This document shows, piece by piece, positions 1 through 9,802 of a DNA stretch of 64,000 nt. The notes below the pieces were generated by a model. The model was given only the letters and a program-made list of their open reading frames with translations. It was not told where the DNA came from and ran no database searches. The DNA is from Roseobacter denitrificans OCh 114 (lineage in GTDB: Bacteria > Pseudomonadota > Alphaproteobacteria > Rhodobacterales > Rhodobacteraceae), in the NCBI RefSeq assembly GCF_000014045.1, contig NC_008209.1, positions 3,185,001 through 3,249,000 of the forward strand. Reading direction: 5' to 3'. A program made the position numbers and the translations under genes. The stretch's first letter is position 1, and each line of letters opens with the position of its first letter.

Positions 1-1136
1 TTGGGCGCGGGTGGCGGGAAGGTGACTTCCTTGGCATGCGCGATCGTGGCACCGCGGATCACATCGTCTTCCATGTTGTGATTGATCACGCCGTCTTTTT
101 CGGGCGTGAGGTCTGACATGAGGTGACGGATGTTCGTGGCATAGAGCGACGAGGCCTGCGTGGCCATGCGGCTCGGGAAGTCCGTATAGCCGATGATGGT
201 CACGCCATTGTCCGTCACGATCTTTTCGCCCATGACCGTCAATTTGCAGTTACCGCCCTTTTCCGCAGCCAGATCGACGATCACCGATCCTGCCTTCATG
301 GATTTCACCATGTCTTCGGTCCAAAGCTCGGGGGCTTCGCGGTTCGGGATCAGGGCCGTGGTGATGACGATATCGACCTCCGGGGCCAACTCGCGGAACT
401 TGGCAAGCTGTGCTTCGCGGAACTCCGGGCTGGAGACCGACGCATAACCACCAGTCGCGGCCCCGTCCTGTTGCTCTTCCTCGAAATCCAGAAACACGAA
501 TTCCGCGCCCATGGATTGCACCTGTTCGGCAACCTCGGGTCGTACATCGAACGCATAGGTGATCGCGCCCAGAGACGTGGATGTCCCGATCGCAGCCAGT
601 CCGGCGACACCGGCGCCGACAACCAGTACCTTGGCCGGTGGTACCTTGCCCGCCGCCGTGATCTGCCCGGTAAAGAAGCGACCAAAGTTGTTCCCGGCCT
701 CGATCACAGCGCGGTAGCCTGCGATATTGGCCATGGAACTCAGCGCGTCCATCTTCTGCGCGCGGCTGATCCGGGGGATCATTTCCATCGCGATGACGGT
801 GGCACCCTTGTCTGCGGCGGCCTTCATCTTGTCTTCATCCGCGACGGGGCTGAAGAAGGAGATCAGCGTCTGGCCCTCGCGCAGCCGTTTCATCTCGGCG
901 TCCGAAGGCACCCGCACCTTGGCAACGATATCTGCGGCCTTCCACAGGGCAGCAGGCGTTTTGACAACCTCTACCCCTGCGGCCTCATAATCCGCGTCGG
1001 AAAAACCGGCGCTATGGCCCGCGCCGCTTTCCACCACGCATGTGTGACCAAGTTTTTGCAGTTGCAAAGCGCTGTCCGGCGTCATGGCGACGCGCGCTTC
1101 ACCTTCAAAAATCTCTTTTGGTGTCCCGATCTTCAA
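1..1136 (-). CDS. pntA: NAD(P) transhydrogenase subunit alpha, 3' end cut by window edge
   Basis: Proton-translocating transhydrogenase alpha subunit, which moves hydride between NADH and NADP+ using the proton gradient. About 378 codons are present. The N-terminus reads KIGTPKEIFEGEARVAMTP, typical of the alanine dehydrogenase/PntA fold. The NAD-binding Rossmann motif GAGVAGLAA lies near residue 170 and is followed about 20 residues later by the acidic DVRPE. The C-terminal membrane part expected in full PntA is outside the window. No ATG fits the conserved N-terminus. A TTG at 1136 preceded by GGGGGAG at a normal distance is the best start. The partner pntB would lie to the left. Alanine dehydrogenase is a homologous alternative, but the motif set and likely size favour PntA. 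Confidence 0.9.
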   Translation of the reverse strand, partial: MKIGTPKEIFEGEARVAMTPDSALQLQKLGHTCVVESGAGHSAGFSDADYEAAGVEVVKTPAALWKAADIVAKVRVPSDAEMKRLREGQTLISFFSPVADEDKMKAAADKGATVIAMEMIPRISRAQKMDALSSMANIAGYRAVIEAGNNFGRFFTGQITAAGKVPPAKVLVVGAGVAGLAAIGTSTSLGAITYAFDVRPEVAEQVQSMGAEFVFLDFEEEQQDGAATGGYASVSSPEFREAQLAKFRELAPEVDIVITTALIPNREAPELWTEDMVKSMKAGSVIVDLAAEKGGNCKLTVMGEKIVTDNGVTIIGYTDFPSRMATQASSLYATNIRHLMSDLTPEKDGVINHNMEDDVIRGATIAHAKEVTFPPPAP

Positions 1137-1261
1137 TTTTAGCTCCCCCGTCTGATACGTTTTTGAGCAATCTGGTGCACAGAAGTGCGATGTCCACTAG
1201 CGTCAACAGGGTCAAGGCACAAGGTACAAGATGGTCTGTGTTCCCCCAGAGGCCGTATATA

Positions 1262-1711
1262 TCACAGCCAGCGGCGCGTTTTCTGGGCATATCGCGCAAA
1301 ATCCGCGCGGAATGTGCGGCGTAATCTATCCTCTTCCGGGATGACAAACCGTGTTTCCAGCACCCAGAAAAGGACAGGCACCAGCACCAGTGACAAAACT
1401 GCGTCCAGCCAGAACACCAGTCCCGTGAACAACGCCAGATCACCCAGGTAGATGGGATTCCGGCTGCGCTTGAAAACGCCGGTCTGGATCAGTTGGGCGG
1501 GCGCCTGATGCGGCACGATCGTCGTTTTGTGACGCCGGAACTCCATCGCGGCCAGCAGGATCAGGACCACCCCCGCCCCCACCAGCAGCCCCGCCAGCAG
1601 CGAGGTGACGGGGTGCGCGAGGCTCAGACCGAGCGAGAAATTGCGCGCCTGCACCGCGGCAATCGTGACAAAGACCAGCGTCCAGACCGGCGGCAAATCG
1701 AGCCATTTCAT
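1262..1711 (-). CDS. Isoprenylcysteine carboxyl methyltransferase (ICMT)-family membrane protein
   Basis: A 149-aa integral membrane protein with about four hydrophobic segments. The C-terminal half carries the ICMT/phospholipid-methyltransferase-like pattern: a FRRHKTT loop, then GVFKRSRNPIYLG, then a glutamate-rich E-x-R-F-x-x-P-E-E-D tail. Members use S-adenosylmethionine to methylate small or lipid substrates. The substrate of this bacterial group is unknown. The ATG at 1711 is chosen over an upstream one because AAGGAG sits directly before it. It is downstream of nothing obvious on its strand and is followed by pntA's start region, so it is probably a single-gene unit. Confidence 0.78.
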   Translation of the reverse strand: MKWLDLPPVWTLVFVTIAAVQARNFSLGLSLAHPVTSLLAGLLVGAGVVLILLAAMEFRRHKTTIVPHQAPAQLIQTGVFKRSRNPIYLGDLALFTGLVFWLDAVLSLVLVPVLFWVLETRFVIPEEDRLRRTFRADFARYAQKTRRWL

Positions 1712-1970
1712 TTCACGTCTCCTTTTGTGCCGGGTGTGCCGTGTTTCACTTGCATCGTCCAAGGCGTCCGGAAAACCCTGTTCGGCCGTGCATCAAGCCC
1801 TTGGGTAGCTGCAATTTCACCGACCCGCAACGCCGCGCTGTGAGGCGACAAGGCGTTGTTTCGCGACGGAACAGTAAATTCCCGCGTTGTCACGCATTTG
1901 GGATCAGACCTGCCGCTTGCGCTGCACGAAGACCACTCTAAGCTGCGGCCAACCAAAGGGAGGGACATGC

Positions 1971-2729
1971 ATGACTCTGGCGAACGCACATGCACTTGTG
2001 ACCGGTGGCGGCACCGGCATCGGGCTTGCCATCGCAAAAGACCTCGCCGCCGCGGGCGCACAAGTGACGATTACAGGACGCCGCCAGGAAGTGCTGGATG
2101 CGGTTGCGGCGCAAACTCCGGGCCTGCATGGCATGGCGATGGATGTGCGCGCGCAGGCAGATGTGATTGCCACCACCGAACGCGCCGTCGCCGCACGGGG
2201 CCCAATTCAGATCTGCATCGCCAATGCCGGTATCGCCGAGGGCCGCGCCCTGCACAAAACCGATCTGGATTTCTGGCGCAACATGATGGCGACAAACCTT
2301 GACGGCACCTTTCTGACCATCCGCGAAGCGCTCAAAACCATGCGCGGCGCACCGTGGGGCCGCGTGATTGCCGTGTCCTCGATCGCCGGGCTGCGCGGCT
2401 TGCAGGGCGCGTCGTGCTATACCGCGTCAAAACATGGCATGATCGGCCTGATCCGGGGTCTGAGCGAGGATTATCTGGGCAAGCCCATCACCTTTAATGC
2501 GTTGTGTCCAGCCTATGTGGACACGGAAATTATCACGCGCAACACGGACTCCATCGCGGCCCGCGCCGGTGTCAGCACGCAAGAGGCGCGCGACATCATG
2601 GTCTCTGCCAACCGTCACAACCGCCTGATCGCCCCGGAGGAAGTCTCGGCCGCCGCGATGTGGCTCGTTTCCGAGGCCGCCGCGAGTGTCAACGGACAGG
2701 CCATCGAAATCGCAGGCGGTCAGATGTAG
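1971..2729 (+). CDS. Short-chain dehydrogenase/reductase (SDR) family oxidoreductase
   Basis: A 252-aa classical SDR. Visible elements are the cofactor motif TGGGTGIG at residues 11-18, NAG near residue 81, the serine of SSIAG, and the catalytic Tyr149-x-x-x-Lys153 pair. The C-terminus ends in the usual GQAIEIAGG pattern. It resembles 3-hydroxybutyrate/3-hydroxyacyl dehydrogenase-like SDRs, but the substrate cannot be read from the sequence. The start at 1971 is set by GGGAGGG eight bases upstream. An in-frame extension further upstream lacks SDR character. It faces the amidotransferase gene convergently. Confidence 0.85.
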   Translation: MTLANAHALVTGGGTGIGLAIAKDLAAAGAQVTITGRRQEVLDAVAAQTPGLHGMAMDVRAQADVIATTERAVAARGPIQICIANAGIAEGRALHKTDLDFWRNMMATNLDGTFLTIREALKTMRGAPWGRVIAVSSIAGLRGLQGASCYTASKHGMIGLIRGLSEDYLGKPITFNALCPAYVDTEIITRNTDSIAARAGVSTQEARDIMVSANRHNRLIAPEEVSAAAMWLVSEAAASVNGQAIEIAGGQM

Positions 2730-2820
2730 CTTTATTTTTTTCAAACACCCACGCCTGTCTGAGACGTGCCGACTTAAAAACCGCTGCTCAAAGAAAGACC
2801 CGGGAAAGCACGGCAAGTGC

Positions 2821-2846
2821 CGAAAAAGCTGCCTGACCGAGGCAGC
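2821..2846 (-). terminator. Rho-independent terminator of the C26 amidotransferase gene
   Basis: A perfect 7-bp stem GCTGCCT/AGGCAGC with a 5-nt loop. On the minus strand it is followed immediately by TTTTT. It lies 12 bases past the stop codon of the minus-strand gene at 2859, between two convergent genes. Confidence 0.85.
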
Positions 2847-2858
2847 CCAGACTTGGGT

Positions 2859-3635
2859 TCAGGCGACGCGCGCCGCATGCGCCCTGCCCTTCGTGGCCCA
2901 TGCGCGTGCCGCATCCCCGAAGGCCGTGAACAGCTTGCGCGACACCGGGTCTGCGGCGGCGTTATACTCAGGGTGCCACTGTACCGAGAGCGTAAATCCA
3001 GGTGCGCCCTCGATGTAGATCGCTTCGGGCGTGCCATCGGGCGCATGACCGTCAATCACGATCCGATCGCCTTCGGTTTTGATTCCCTGACCATGCAACG
3101 TGTTCGTCATCACCTCGCGCGTACCGATCAGACGATGGAAAACGCCCGCCTCGCTAAAGCGCACGGCGTGTCGCAGTTCGAATTTCTCTTCCAACGTCCC
3201 GTCGGGAGGCATCCGGTGATTCATACGGCCCGGAAGGTCCCGGATTTCAGGGTAAAGCGTGCCCCCCATGGCCACGTTGACCTCCTGAAAACCGCGACAG
3301 ACCCCAAAAAACGGCTGCCCCCGCTCCACACAGGCCCGGATCAGGGAAAGCGATACCGCATCACGCGCGCGGTCGAATTCACCATGCGCGGGCGTCTCAG
3401 GCTCACCATACTCCTCGGGATGGACATTGGGCCGTCCACCGGTGAACAGAAAACCATCACAGACCTCAAGCAAATCCGGCACGCTGACGTAATTTGGATC
3501 GGACGGCACGATAAAAGGAACACATTCGGATACTTCGGCGATGGCAGCAGAATTCATCGTGCCCCCCGCATGCACGGGGTATTGATCATGCAACAGATAC
3601 GCATTGCCAATAATTCCGATGACCGGACGAGCCAT
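2859..3635 (-). CDS. Gamma-glutamyl-gamma-aminobutyrate hydrolase-like class I glutamine amidotransferase (peptidase C26)
   Basis: A 258-aa single-domain class I glutamine amidotransferase of the PuuD type. The nucleophile is Cys113 in FFGVCRGFQ. His221 and Glu223 in WHPEYN complete the triad. PuuD hydrolyses gamma-glutamyl-GABA in putrescine breakdown, and relatives act on other gamma-glutamyl amides. No polyamine genes are adjacent, so the substrate is inferred from family only. GAGGG lies eight bases before the ATG. It follows glcB on the same strand with a 211-bp gap that contains a possible stem, so co-transcription is uncertain. Confidence 0.85.
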   Translation of the reverse strand: MARPVIGIIGNAYLLHDQYPVHAGGTMNSAAIAEVSECVPFIVPSDPNYVSVPDLLEVCDGFLFTGGRPNVHPEEYGEPETPAHGEFDRARDAVSLSLIRACVERGQPFFGVCRGFQEVNVAMGGTLYPEIRDLPGRMNHRMPPDGTLEEKFELRHAVRFSEAGVFHRLIGTREVMTNTLHGQGIKTEGDRIVIDGHAPDGTPEAIYIEGAPGFTLSVQWHPEYNAAADPVSRKLFTAFGDAARAWATKGRAHAARVA

Positions 3636-3781
3636 TCTGCATCCCTCTTGAGCGTTTCGGGTGTTATACCTTGCACGAGTTAAGGTTAACAGAGCGTGTT
3701 AGCAATGCAGATCTTGCGCCGGACCGGTCAGGCGCAGTGCGCCTGCACGCTCAAACCGGCACTTGCCGCGCAGAAAATGGT

Positions 3782-3813
3782 CGCGGGGCCTTGATCATGG
3801 AGACCGCCCCGCG
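3782..3813 (-). terminator. Possible terminator downstream of glcB
   Basis: A perfect 8-bp inverted repeat CGCGGGGC/GCCCCGCG with a 16-nt loop lies 34 bases beyond the glcB stop. On the minus strand it is followed by ACCATTTTC, a weak T-tract, so intrinsic termination is plausible but not strong. Confidence 0.4.
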
Positions 3814-3846
3814 CCTTTCAGTTTTTGCAACCTGTCAGATGGCCCC

Positions 3847-5994
3847 TCAGCCCTGCGCCCGGGCCTTCAACTCAAGCCGACGTGCGTGCAGAACCGGTTC
3901 CGTATAGCCCGATGGCTGCACACGACCCTTGAACACCAGATCGCACGCCGCCTGAAACGCGATGCCGTCAAATCCCGGAGCCATCGGCACATAGAGCGGA
4001 TCGTCTGCGTTCTGCGCATCCACCACCTGCGCCATCTTGCGCAGCGCGGCCATCACGTCCTGCGCATCCACAACACCGTGATGCAGCCAGTTCGCGATAT
4101 GCTGCGCCGAAATACGACAGGTGGCGCGGTCCTCCATCAGGCCCACATCGTTCATATCCGGTACTTTGGAACACCCAACCCCCTGATCGACCCAGCGCAC
4201 CACATAGCCCAGAATTCCCTGCGCATTGTTCTCAACTTCGCGGCGCACCTGTTCCGGTGTCCATTTCTGATAGGTTGCCAGCGGAATATCCAGCACCGTG
4301 TCCACATAGGCCCGCCGCCCGCCCGCGCGCAGTTTTTGCTGCACCGCAAAGACGTCGACCTTGTGATAATGCAGCGCATGCAGCGTCGCCGCCGTCGGGC
4401 TGGGCACCCAGGCACAGTTTGCCCCTGATTTGGGGTGTTCGATCTTTTGCTCCAGCATCGCGGCCATAAGGTCCGGCATGGCCCACATGCCCTTGCCGAT
4501 CTGCGCGCGCCCCGAAAGACCACATTCCAGACCGATATCCACGTTCTGGTTTTCATAGGCGCCAATCCACGCCTTGCGCTTGATGAAGTCCTTGCGGCTG
4601 AAGGGCCCTGCCTCCATCGAGGTGTGGATTTCATCGCCCGTCCGGTCCAGGAACCCGGTATTGATGAAAGCGACCCGCGATTTGGCGGCGCGAATGCATT
4701 CTTTCAGGTTCACGGACGTGCGCCGCTCTTCATCCATGATGCCCAGCTTGACCGTGTATTGCGGCAGGCCAAGCACGTTCTCGACATGCGTGAACGTGCG
4801 ATCCGCAAAGGCGACCTCCTGAGGTCCGTGCATCTTGGGTTTGACCACATAGACGGACCCGGTCAGCGAATTGCCCCCCGCCCGCTTGAGATCATGCATC
4901 GCGATCAACGTGGTGATCATGGCGTCCATCAGGCCCTCAAAGACCTCGTTGCCGTCGCGATCAAGAATGGCCGGGTTGGTCATCAGATGACCGACATTGC
5001 GCACCAACATCAAGGCCCGGCCTTTCAATACGACCTCCCCGTCGTCCGGCCCGGTCAGGGTCAGATCACCGTTGAGCCGCCGGGTCAGCGTCTGACCGCC
5101 CTTTTCAAAGGATTCCTCGAGGTCGCCCTTCATCAGGCCAAGCCAGTTGGCATAGGCGACGACTTTATCTTCGGCATCCACACAGGCGACGGAATCCTCG
5201 CAATCCATGATCGCGGAGACCGCACTTTCCATCTGCACATCGGCAAGCCCTGCCTGATCGCGCCCACCAATGGCATGGGTGCGGTCAAAGACCAGTTTCA
5301 CGTGCAAGCCATTGTTACGCAGAACAATGCTGTCGGGCGCTTTGGGATGGCCCGTGTAACCGATGAATTTTTCCGGGCTGACAAGGGGTTGGTCGTCCAC
5401 CAGCAAGGCCCCTTTGTGCACGATGTAGCGGCGCGCATCGGCGTGACTGGTCCCGACAATCGGAAACGCCTCGTCCAGAAACACCCGCGCACGTGCAACC
5501 ACGCGCGCACCGCGCCCCTGATCATACCCACCCTTGGGCGCCGGAGAGCCCATGGCATCGGTGCCATAAAACCCGTCATACAAGCTGCCCCAACGCGCGT
5601 TCGCCGCATTCAGCGCGTAACGTGCATTGGTGATGGGCACCACAAGCTGCGGACCCGGCACGCTGGCAATCTCGGGATCAACATTCGCCGTGTCGATTTC
5701 AAAGTCGGGACCCTCTTCAACCAGATACCCGATCTCGCGCAGAAACGCGGAATAGGCCTCGTGGTCATGGGGCTGGTCGCGATGTGCGATGTGCCAGTCA
5801 TCGATCTTGGACTGAATGGCCGCGCGCTGTTCCAGCAATGCGCGGTTTTCCGGGCCAAACTCATGCACAAGGTCCGACAGCCCTTTCCAGAAATCAGACG
5901 CCTTTATGTCTGTGCCGGGCAATGCGCTTTCTTCTATGAAAGAGACAAGTACATCAGCGACCTGCAGTTCATGTCTGGTCTGAAATCCGGTCAT
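3847..5994 (-). CDS. glcB: Malate synthase G
   Basis: A 715-aa malate synthase of the long G isoform (E. coli GlcB is 723 aa). It condenses glyoxylate with acetyl-CoA to malate in the cytosol, allowing growth on C2 compounds and glycolate. The G-type signature is clear throughout: [20 protein letters not shown] near residue 130, the metal/substrate region [17 protein letters not shown], the [18 protein letters not shown] block, and the C-terminal [22 protein letters not shown] block. AGGA precedes the ATG at 5994. No isocitrate lyase is visible here, so whether it serves the glyoxylate shunt or the ethylmalonyl-CoA pathway cannot be decided from this window. Confidence 0.96.
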   Translation of the reverse strand: MTGFQTRHELQVADVLVSFIEESALPGTDIKASDFWKGLSDLVHEFGPENRALLEQRAAIQSKIDDWHIAHRDQPHDHEAYSAFLREIGYLVEEGPDFEIDTANVDPEIASVPGPQLVVPITNARYALNAANARWGSLYDGFYGTDAMGSPAPKGGYDQGRGARVVARARVFLDEAFPIVGTSHADARRYIVHKGALLVDDQPLVSPEKFIGYTGHPKAPDSIVLRNNGLHVKLVFDRTHAIGGRDQAGLADVQMESAVSAIMDCEDSVACVDAEDKVVAYANWLGLMKGDLEESFEKGGQTLTRRLNGDLTLTGPDDGEVVLKGRALMLVRNVGHLMTNPAILDRDGNEVFEGLMDAMITTLIAMHDLKRAGGNSLTGSVYVVKPKMHGPQEVAFADRTFTHVENVLGLPQYTVKLGIMDEERRTSVNLKECIRAAKSRVAFINTGFLDRTGDEIHTSMEAGPFSRKDFIKRKAWIGAYENQNVDIGLECGLSGRAQIGKGMWAMPDLMAAMLEQKIEHPKSGANCAWVPSPTAATLHALHYHKVDVFAVQQKLRAGGRRAYVDTVLDIPLATYQKWTPEQVRREVENNAQGILGYVVRWVDQGVGCSKVPDMNDVGLMEDRATCRISAQHIANWLHHGVVDAQDVMAALRKMAQVVDAQNADDPLYVPMAPGFDGIAFQAACDLVFKGRVQPSGYTEPVLHARRLELKARAQG

Positions 5995-6074
5995 GCGCGC
6001 GTTTCCTTTATTGCAGTCTTTTCACCACCTGCGCTTTAGGCAGTTTGGCGCGACGAGGCAACCGGATGTGTGCC

Positions 6075-6227
6075 TCATTTTGACGGCATCTTGCGCTGGC
6101 CGCTGCATTTCTTTGAACAATAGCGTACCTCGTCCCAGACCTTCTCCCATTTCTTGCGCCACGCGAAGGGCCTGCCACAGGTGGCACATATTTTCTGCGG
6201 CAGATCCGATTTGCGGCGCATACCCAT
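6075..6227 (-). CDS. DUF2256 domain-containing small zinc-ribbon-like protein
   Basis: A 50-aa protein with the full DUF2256 pattern: an N-terminal [11 protein letters not shown] segment, C-x-x-C in ICATCGRPF, a W-RKKWEK-W stretch and C-x-x-x-C in [10 protein letters not shown]. The four cysteines suggest a metal-binding ribbon. Function is unknown. GAGG six bases before the ATG at 6227 sets the start. It follows the 55-aa membrane protein gene by only 10 bases, so both are probably one transcript that runs away from pepN. Confidence 0.85.
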   Translation of the reverse strand: MGMRRKSDLPQKICATCGRPFAWRKKWEKVWDEVRYCSKKCSGQRKMPSK

Positions 6228-6237
6228 GTCAAACCTC

Positions 6238-6405
6238 TCAAAGCTCCGGCGGCACGGCCTCTTGCAGATCCGCACCGAACCCGAATACCGCGACATAAGC
6301 CCCAATACTGACCAAAGCGATAATTCCTACGCCAATCCAGATGCCCCGGACCATTTTCCGATGGCGGTGCTTTTGGCGTTCCAATGTTACGTCAGGCGCT
6401 GACAT
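6238..6405 (-). CDS. Small single-pass membrane protein (55 aa)
   Basis: A short reading frame with ATG at 6405 and an AGGAAGG-type ribosome site upstream. It encodes a basic, histidine/arginine-rich N-terminus ([14 protein letters not shown]), then one strongly hydrophobic helix from about residue 22 to 44, then an acidic tail. This predicts an N-in, C-out inner-membrane protein by the positive-inside rule. The stop at 6238 is 10 bases before the DUF2256 start. I do not recognise a named family. The good ribosome site, operon spacing and topology support it as real. Confidence 0.7.
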   Translation of the reverse strand: MSAPDVTLERQKHRHRKMVRGIWIGVGIIALVSIGAYVAVFGFGADLQEAVPPEL

Positions 6406-6508
6406 AAAACTTCCTTTCCTGATCTTTTGTCAAACCCACCTTGCCGATGGGCACTCGCCGACTTAACGTCTGGGCGACCCTGATTGTTCCCAGAAAGATG
6501 CCAGCATC

Positions 6509-9058
6509 ATGCGCGACGCAGCCCCCACCACGATTTACCTCAAGGATTACCAGCCATTCGGGTTCGACGTTGAGAACGTCGAGCTGACGTTTGATCTTCA
6601 CCCGACGAAAACGCGCGTGAAAAGCCGCATCTCCTTTGTGCCAAAACCGGGGGCACCTGCGCAGATATTCCTTGATGGGGAAAATCTCACACTGATTTCT
6701 GCGCGTATTGATGGAACATCTGTTCAGCCCGTGATTTCCGCCGAAGGGCTGACCTGTGCTGTACCGGATGCGCCTTTTCTTTGGGAAGCGGAGGTCGAAA
6801 TTGACCCCGAGAACAACACCGCCCTCGAAGGGCTGTACATGTCCAATGGCATGTATTGCACGCAATGCGAGGCGCAGGGATTTCGCAAGATCACCTATTA
6901 CCCGGACCGTCCCGATGTCATGAGCGTCTTCAGCGTTGAGATCAACGGGCCCCATCCGGTGCTGTTGTCCAATGGCAATGTGATCAGCACGTCGCGGGCC
7001 CATGCCAAATGGCACGACCCCTGGCCCAAACCCGCCTATCTCTTTGCGCTGGTCGCTGGTGATCTGGTGGCGCATTCGGACAGTTTCGTCACCGCCTCGG
7101 GCCGCAACGTCGATCTGAACCTCTATGTGCGTCCCGGCGACGAGGGCAAATGCGCCTTTGGCATGCGCGCCCTCAAAGCCTCGATGAAGTGGGACGAAGA
7201 GGTTTACGGGCGCGAATACGACCTTGATCTGTTCAACATCGTGGCGGTGGATGATTTCAACATGGGCGCGATGGAAAACAAGGGCTTGAACGTGTTCAAT
7301 TCCTCAGCCGTGCTCGCCTCGCCCGAGACCTCCACCGACGAAAATTTCCTGCGCATCGAGGCGATCATCGCGCATGAGTATTTCCACAACTGGACAGGCA
7401 ATCGCATCACCTGCCGCGACTGGTTTCAGCTGTGTCTGAAGGAAGGGCTGACGGTCTATCGCGACAGCCAGTTCACCTCTGACATGCGCTCGGCCCCGGT
7501 GAAGCGCATCACGGATGTCATTGACTTGCGCGCGCGGCAATTCCCCGAGGATCAAGGGCCGCTGGCACATCCGGTACGGCCCGAAAGCTTTCAGGAAATC
7601 AACAACTTCTATACCGCCACTGTCTATGAAAAAGGCGCTGAGGTCATTGGCATGCTGCGCTGTCTGGTGGGGGCTGAGGCCTATGGCAAGGCGCTGGACC
7701 TCTATTTTGAACGGCACGACGGGCAGGCCTGCACGATCGAGGATTGGCTCAAGGTGTTTGAAGACACCACCGGGCGCGACCTCAGCCAGTTCAAACGCTG
7801 GTATTCGCAGGCCGGCACACCGCGCCTGACCGTCAGGGATGCATGGTATAACGGCACCTATATCCTGTCCTTTACCCAGAACCTTGCGGCCTCGGAAACA
7901 ACGCCGGACCCGCAGCCACAGGTCATCCCGATTGTGACCGGACTACTCAGCCCTTCGGGAGAGGAAGTCGTGCCCAGTCAGGTGCTTGAAATGACGCAAG
8001 CGACACAGTCCTTCACCTTTGAAGGGCTTAAGGAACGGCCCGTCCCTTCGGTGCTGCGCGGCTTTTCGGCCCCCGTTGTGCTTGAAAGTGAACTTGCGGC
8101 AGATCATACGGCCTTCTTGCTGGCCCATGACACGGACCCGTTCAACCGGTGGGAGGCCGGGCGCAGCCTTGCGCGCGCGAGCCTGCTCAAGATGATCACG
8201 GAGGGTGCCGCACCCGATCCGGCCTATCTGGATGGCATCCATGCGGTCATGGGGGATGCAACACTCGATCCGGCCTACCGCGCGCTGATGCTCAACCTGC
8301 CGGGGCAATCCGATCTGGTGAAATCGCTTTGTGACATGGGCGAAACGCCCGATCCGCAGGCCATCTGGGAAGTTTGCCGGGCCATGAGCCACGTACAGGC
8401 GGAGCGGTTGCAAGATATATTGCCCGCCCTCTTTGATGCCCATCAGGTGACAGAGCCCTACGAACCAAATGCCGATCAATCCGGGCGGCGCAGTCTGGCC
8501 AATGCGGCCCTGCGGCTGGTGTCGCTGATCGACGGCCCTGACCGGGCGCGCGCGCAGTTCACCAGTGCCGACAATATGACACAGCAACTTTCAGCGCTTG
8601 GCGTGTTGTTGCGCATCAATGAGGGCGCGGATGAGCTTGCGGCCTTTGAGCAACAGTGGAAACACGACCGGCTCGTGATGGACAAATGGTTCGGGATGCA
8701 GGTGATACATGCCGACCCAGACAAAACCGCTGCGACCGCTGCCCGCCTGACCGAGCATCCGGATTTCAACTGGAAGAACCCCAACCGCTTCCGCGCCGTG
8801 ATGGGCAGCCTTGCTGCGCATCATGCGGGCTTTCACTATGCCGACGGGCAAAGCTATGACCTGATGGCTGACTGGCTGATCCGGCTTGACCCGGTCAACC
8901 CGCAGACAACCGCGCGCATGTGCGCCGCCTTTCAGACATGGCGGCGCTATGACGATAGGCGCCAGCAGAAAATCGCGGCAGCGCTCGATCGTATCCTTGC
9001 GACGCCCGGTCTGTCGCGTGACACCACCGAAATGCTGACCAGAATAAGAGGGAGCTGA
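6509..9058 (+). CDS. pepN: Aminopeptidase N (M1 family zinc metalloprotease)
   Basis: An 849-aa M1 aminopeptidase of the E. coli PepN type (870 aa), which removes N-terminal residues from peptides in the cytosol. Key elements are the exopeptidase motif GAMEN near residue 253, the zinc motif HEYFHNW at about 289-295, and the downstream zinc-ligand glutamate in LKEGLTVYRD. The PepN-specific DUF3458-like middle and alpha-solenoid C-terminal domains fill residues 440-849. No clear ribosome site precedes the ATG at 6509, which directly starts the conserved N-terminal domain. An SDR gene follows after 3 bases. Confidence 0.96.
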   Translation: MRDAAPTTIYLKDYQPFGFDVENVELTFDLHPTKTRVKSRISFVPKPGAPAQIFLDGENLTLISARIDGTSVQPVISAEGLTCAVPDAPFLWEAEVEIDPENNTALEGLYMSNGMYCTQCEAQGFRKITYYPDRPDVMSVFSVEINGPHPVLLSNGNVISTSRAHAKWHDPWPKPAYLFALVAGDLVAHSDSFVTASGRNVDLNLYVRPGDEGKCAFGMRALKASMKWDEEVYGREYDLDLFNIVAVDDFNMGAMENKGLNVFNSSAVLASPETSTDENFLRIEAIIAHEYFHNWTGNRITCRDWFQLCLKEGLTVYRDSQFTSDMRSAPVKRITDVIDLRARQFPEDQGPLAHPVRPESFQEINNFYTATVYEKGAEVIGMLRCLVGAEAYGKALDLYFERHDGQACTIEDWLKVFEDTTGRDLSQFKRWYSQAGTPRLTVRDAWYNGTYILSFTQNLAASETTPDPQPQVIPIVTGLLSPSGEEVVPSQVLEMTQATQSFTFEGLKERPVPSVLRGFSAPVVLESELAADHTAFLLAHDTDPFNRWEAGRSLARASLLKMITEGAAPDPAYLDGIHAVMGDATLDPAYRALMLNLPGQSDLVKSLCDMGETPDPQAIWEVCRAMSHVQAERLQDILPALFDAHQVTEPYEPNADQSGRRSLANAALRLVSLIDGPDRARAQFTSADNMTQQLSALGVLLRINEGADELAAFEQQWKHDRLVMDKWFGMQVIHADPDKTAATAARLTEHPDFNWKNPNRFRAVMGSLAAHHAGFHYADGQSYDLMADWLIRLDPVNPQTTARMCAAFQTWRRYDDRRQQKIAAALDRILATPGLSRDTTEMLTRIRGS

Positions 9059-9061
9059 GCG

Positions 9062-9802
9062 ATGAAACCCATCATGCTGATCACAGGCGCATCCGCCGGA
9101 ATTGGTGCCGCCTGCGCCACCATCGCGGCCACGCGCGGTTTCGATTTGGCGCTGAACTATCGCTCGGATGATGCGGGGGCTGAAGCGGTGGCCCAAAGCT
9201 GTCGCGCCGCAGGTGCTGAGGTGCTGCTGTGCAAGGGCGATGTATCTGACCCGGCGGCCATTGATGCGATTTATGCCAGCATTGATGCGAGCTACGGGCG
9301 GCTGGATGCGCTGATCAACAACGCAGGTGTGGTGGATCAGACCGCGAAGGTCACTGACATGAGCCATGAGCGTCTGCGCCGCATGTTCGACATCAATGTC
9401 ATCGGGGCCATTCTGGTGGCCAAGGCCGCCGTGCAGCGCATGCAGGCGCAGGGCGATGGCGGGGTGATTGTCAATATTTCCTCGGCAGCAGCGCGTCTGG
9501 GGTCGGGCAATCAATACGTGGATTACGCTGCCTCCAAAGCGGCCATCGACACCTTTACCAAGGGGCTGTCGGATGAGGTCGCGGCCGATAATATCCGCGT
9601 CATGGCCATCCGCCCTGGCCTGATCGAGACCGAGCTTCACGCCAAGGGCGGCGAGCCGGGGCGTGCGGACAAGCTGGCGCATATGGTCCCGATGAAACGC
9701 AAAGGCTCTGCCGAAGAAGTGGCGCAGGCGATCCTGTGGCTGTGTTCTGACGAGGCGAGCTACGTTACGGGGTCCACGCTGGATGTGACGGGTGGACGCT
9801 GA
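9062..9802 (+). CDS. SDR family oxidoreductase (FabG/glucose dehydrogenase-like)
   Basis: A 246-aa classical SDR with TGASAGIG at residues 8-15, NNAG near 90, the catalytic serines in NISSAAA, and Tyr155-x-x-x-Lys159 (YAASK). The C-terminus carries the family's SYVTGSTLDVTGG pattern. It is probably NADP(H)-linked: basic or small residues (NYRSDD) follow strand 2 instead of an acidic residue. The substrate is unknown. GGGAG precedes the ATG, the pepN stop lies 3 bases upstream, and its own end overlaps the next gene, so a pepN-SDR-membrane protein operon is likely. Confidence 0.85.
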   Translation: MKPIMLITGASAGIGAACATIAATRGFDLALNYRSDDAGAEAVAQSCRAAGAEVLLCKGDVSDPAAIDAIYASIDASYGRLDALINNAGVVDQTAKVTDMSHERLRRMFDINVIGAILVAKAAVQRMQAQGDGGVIVNISSAAARLGSGNQYVDYAASKAAIDTFTKGLSDEVAADNIRVMAIRPGLIETELHAKGGEPGRADKLAHMVPMKRKGSAEEVAQAILWLCSDEASYVTGSTLDVTGGR

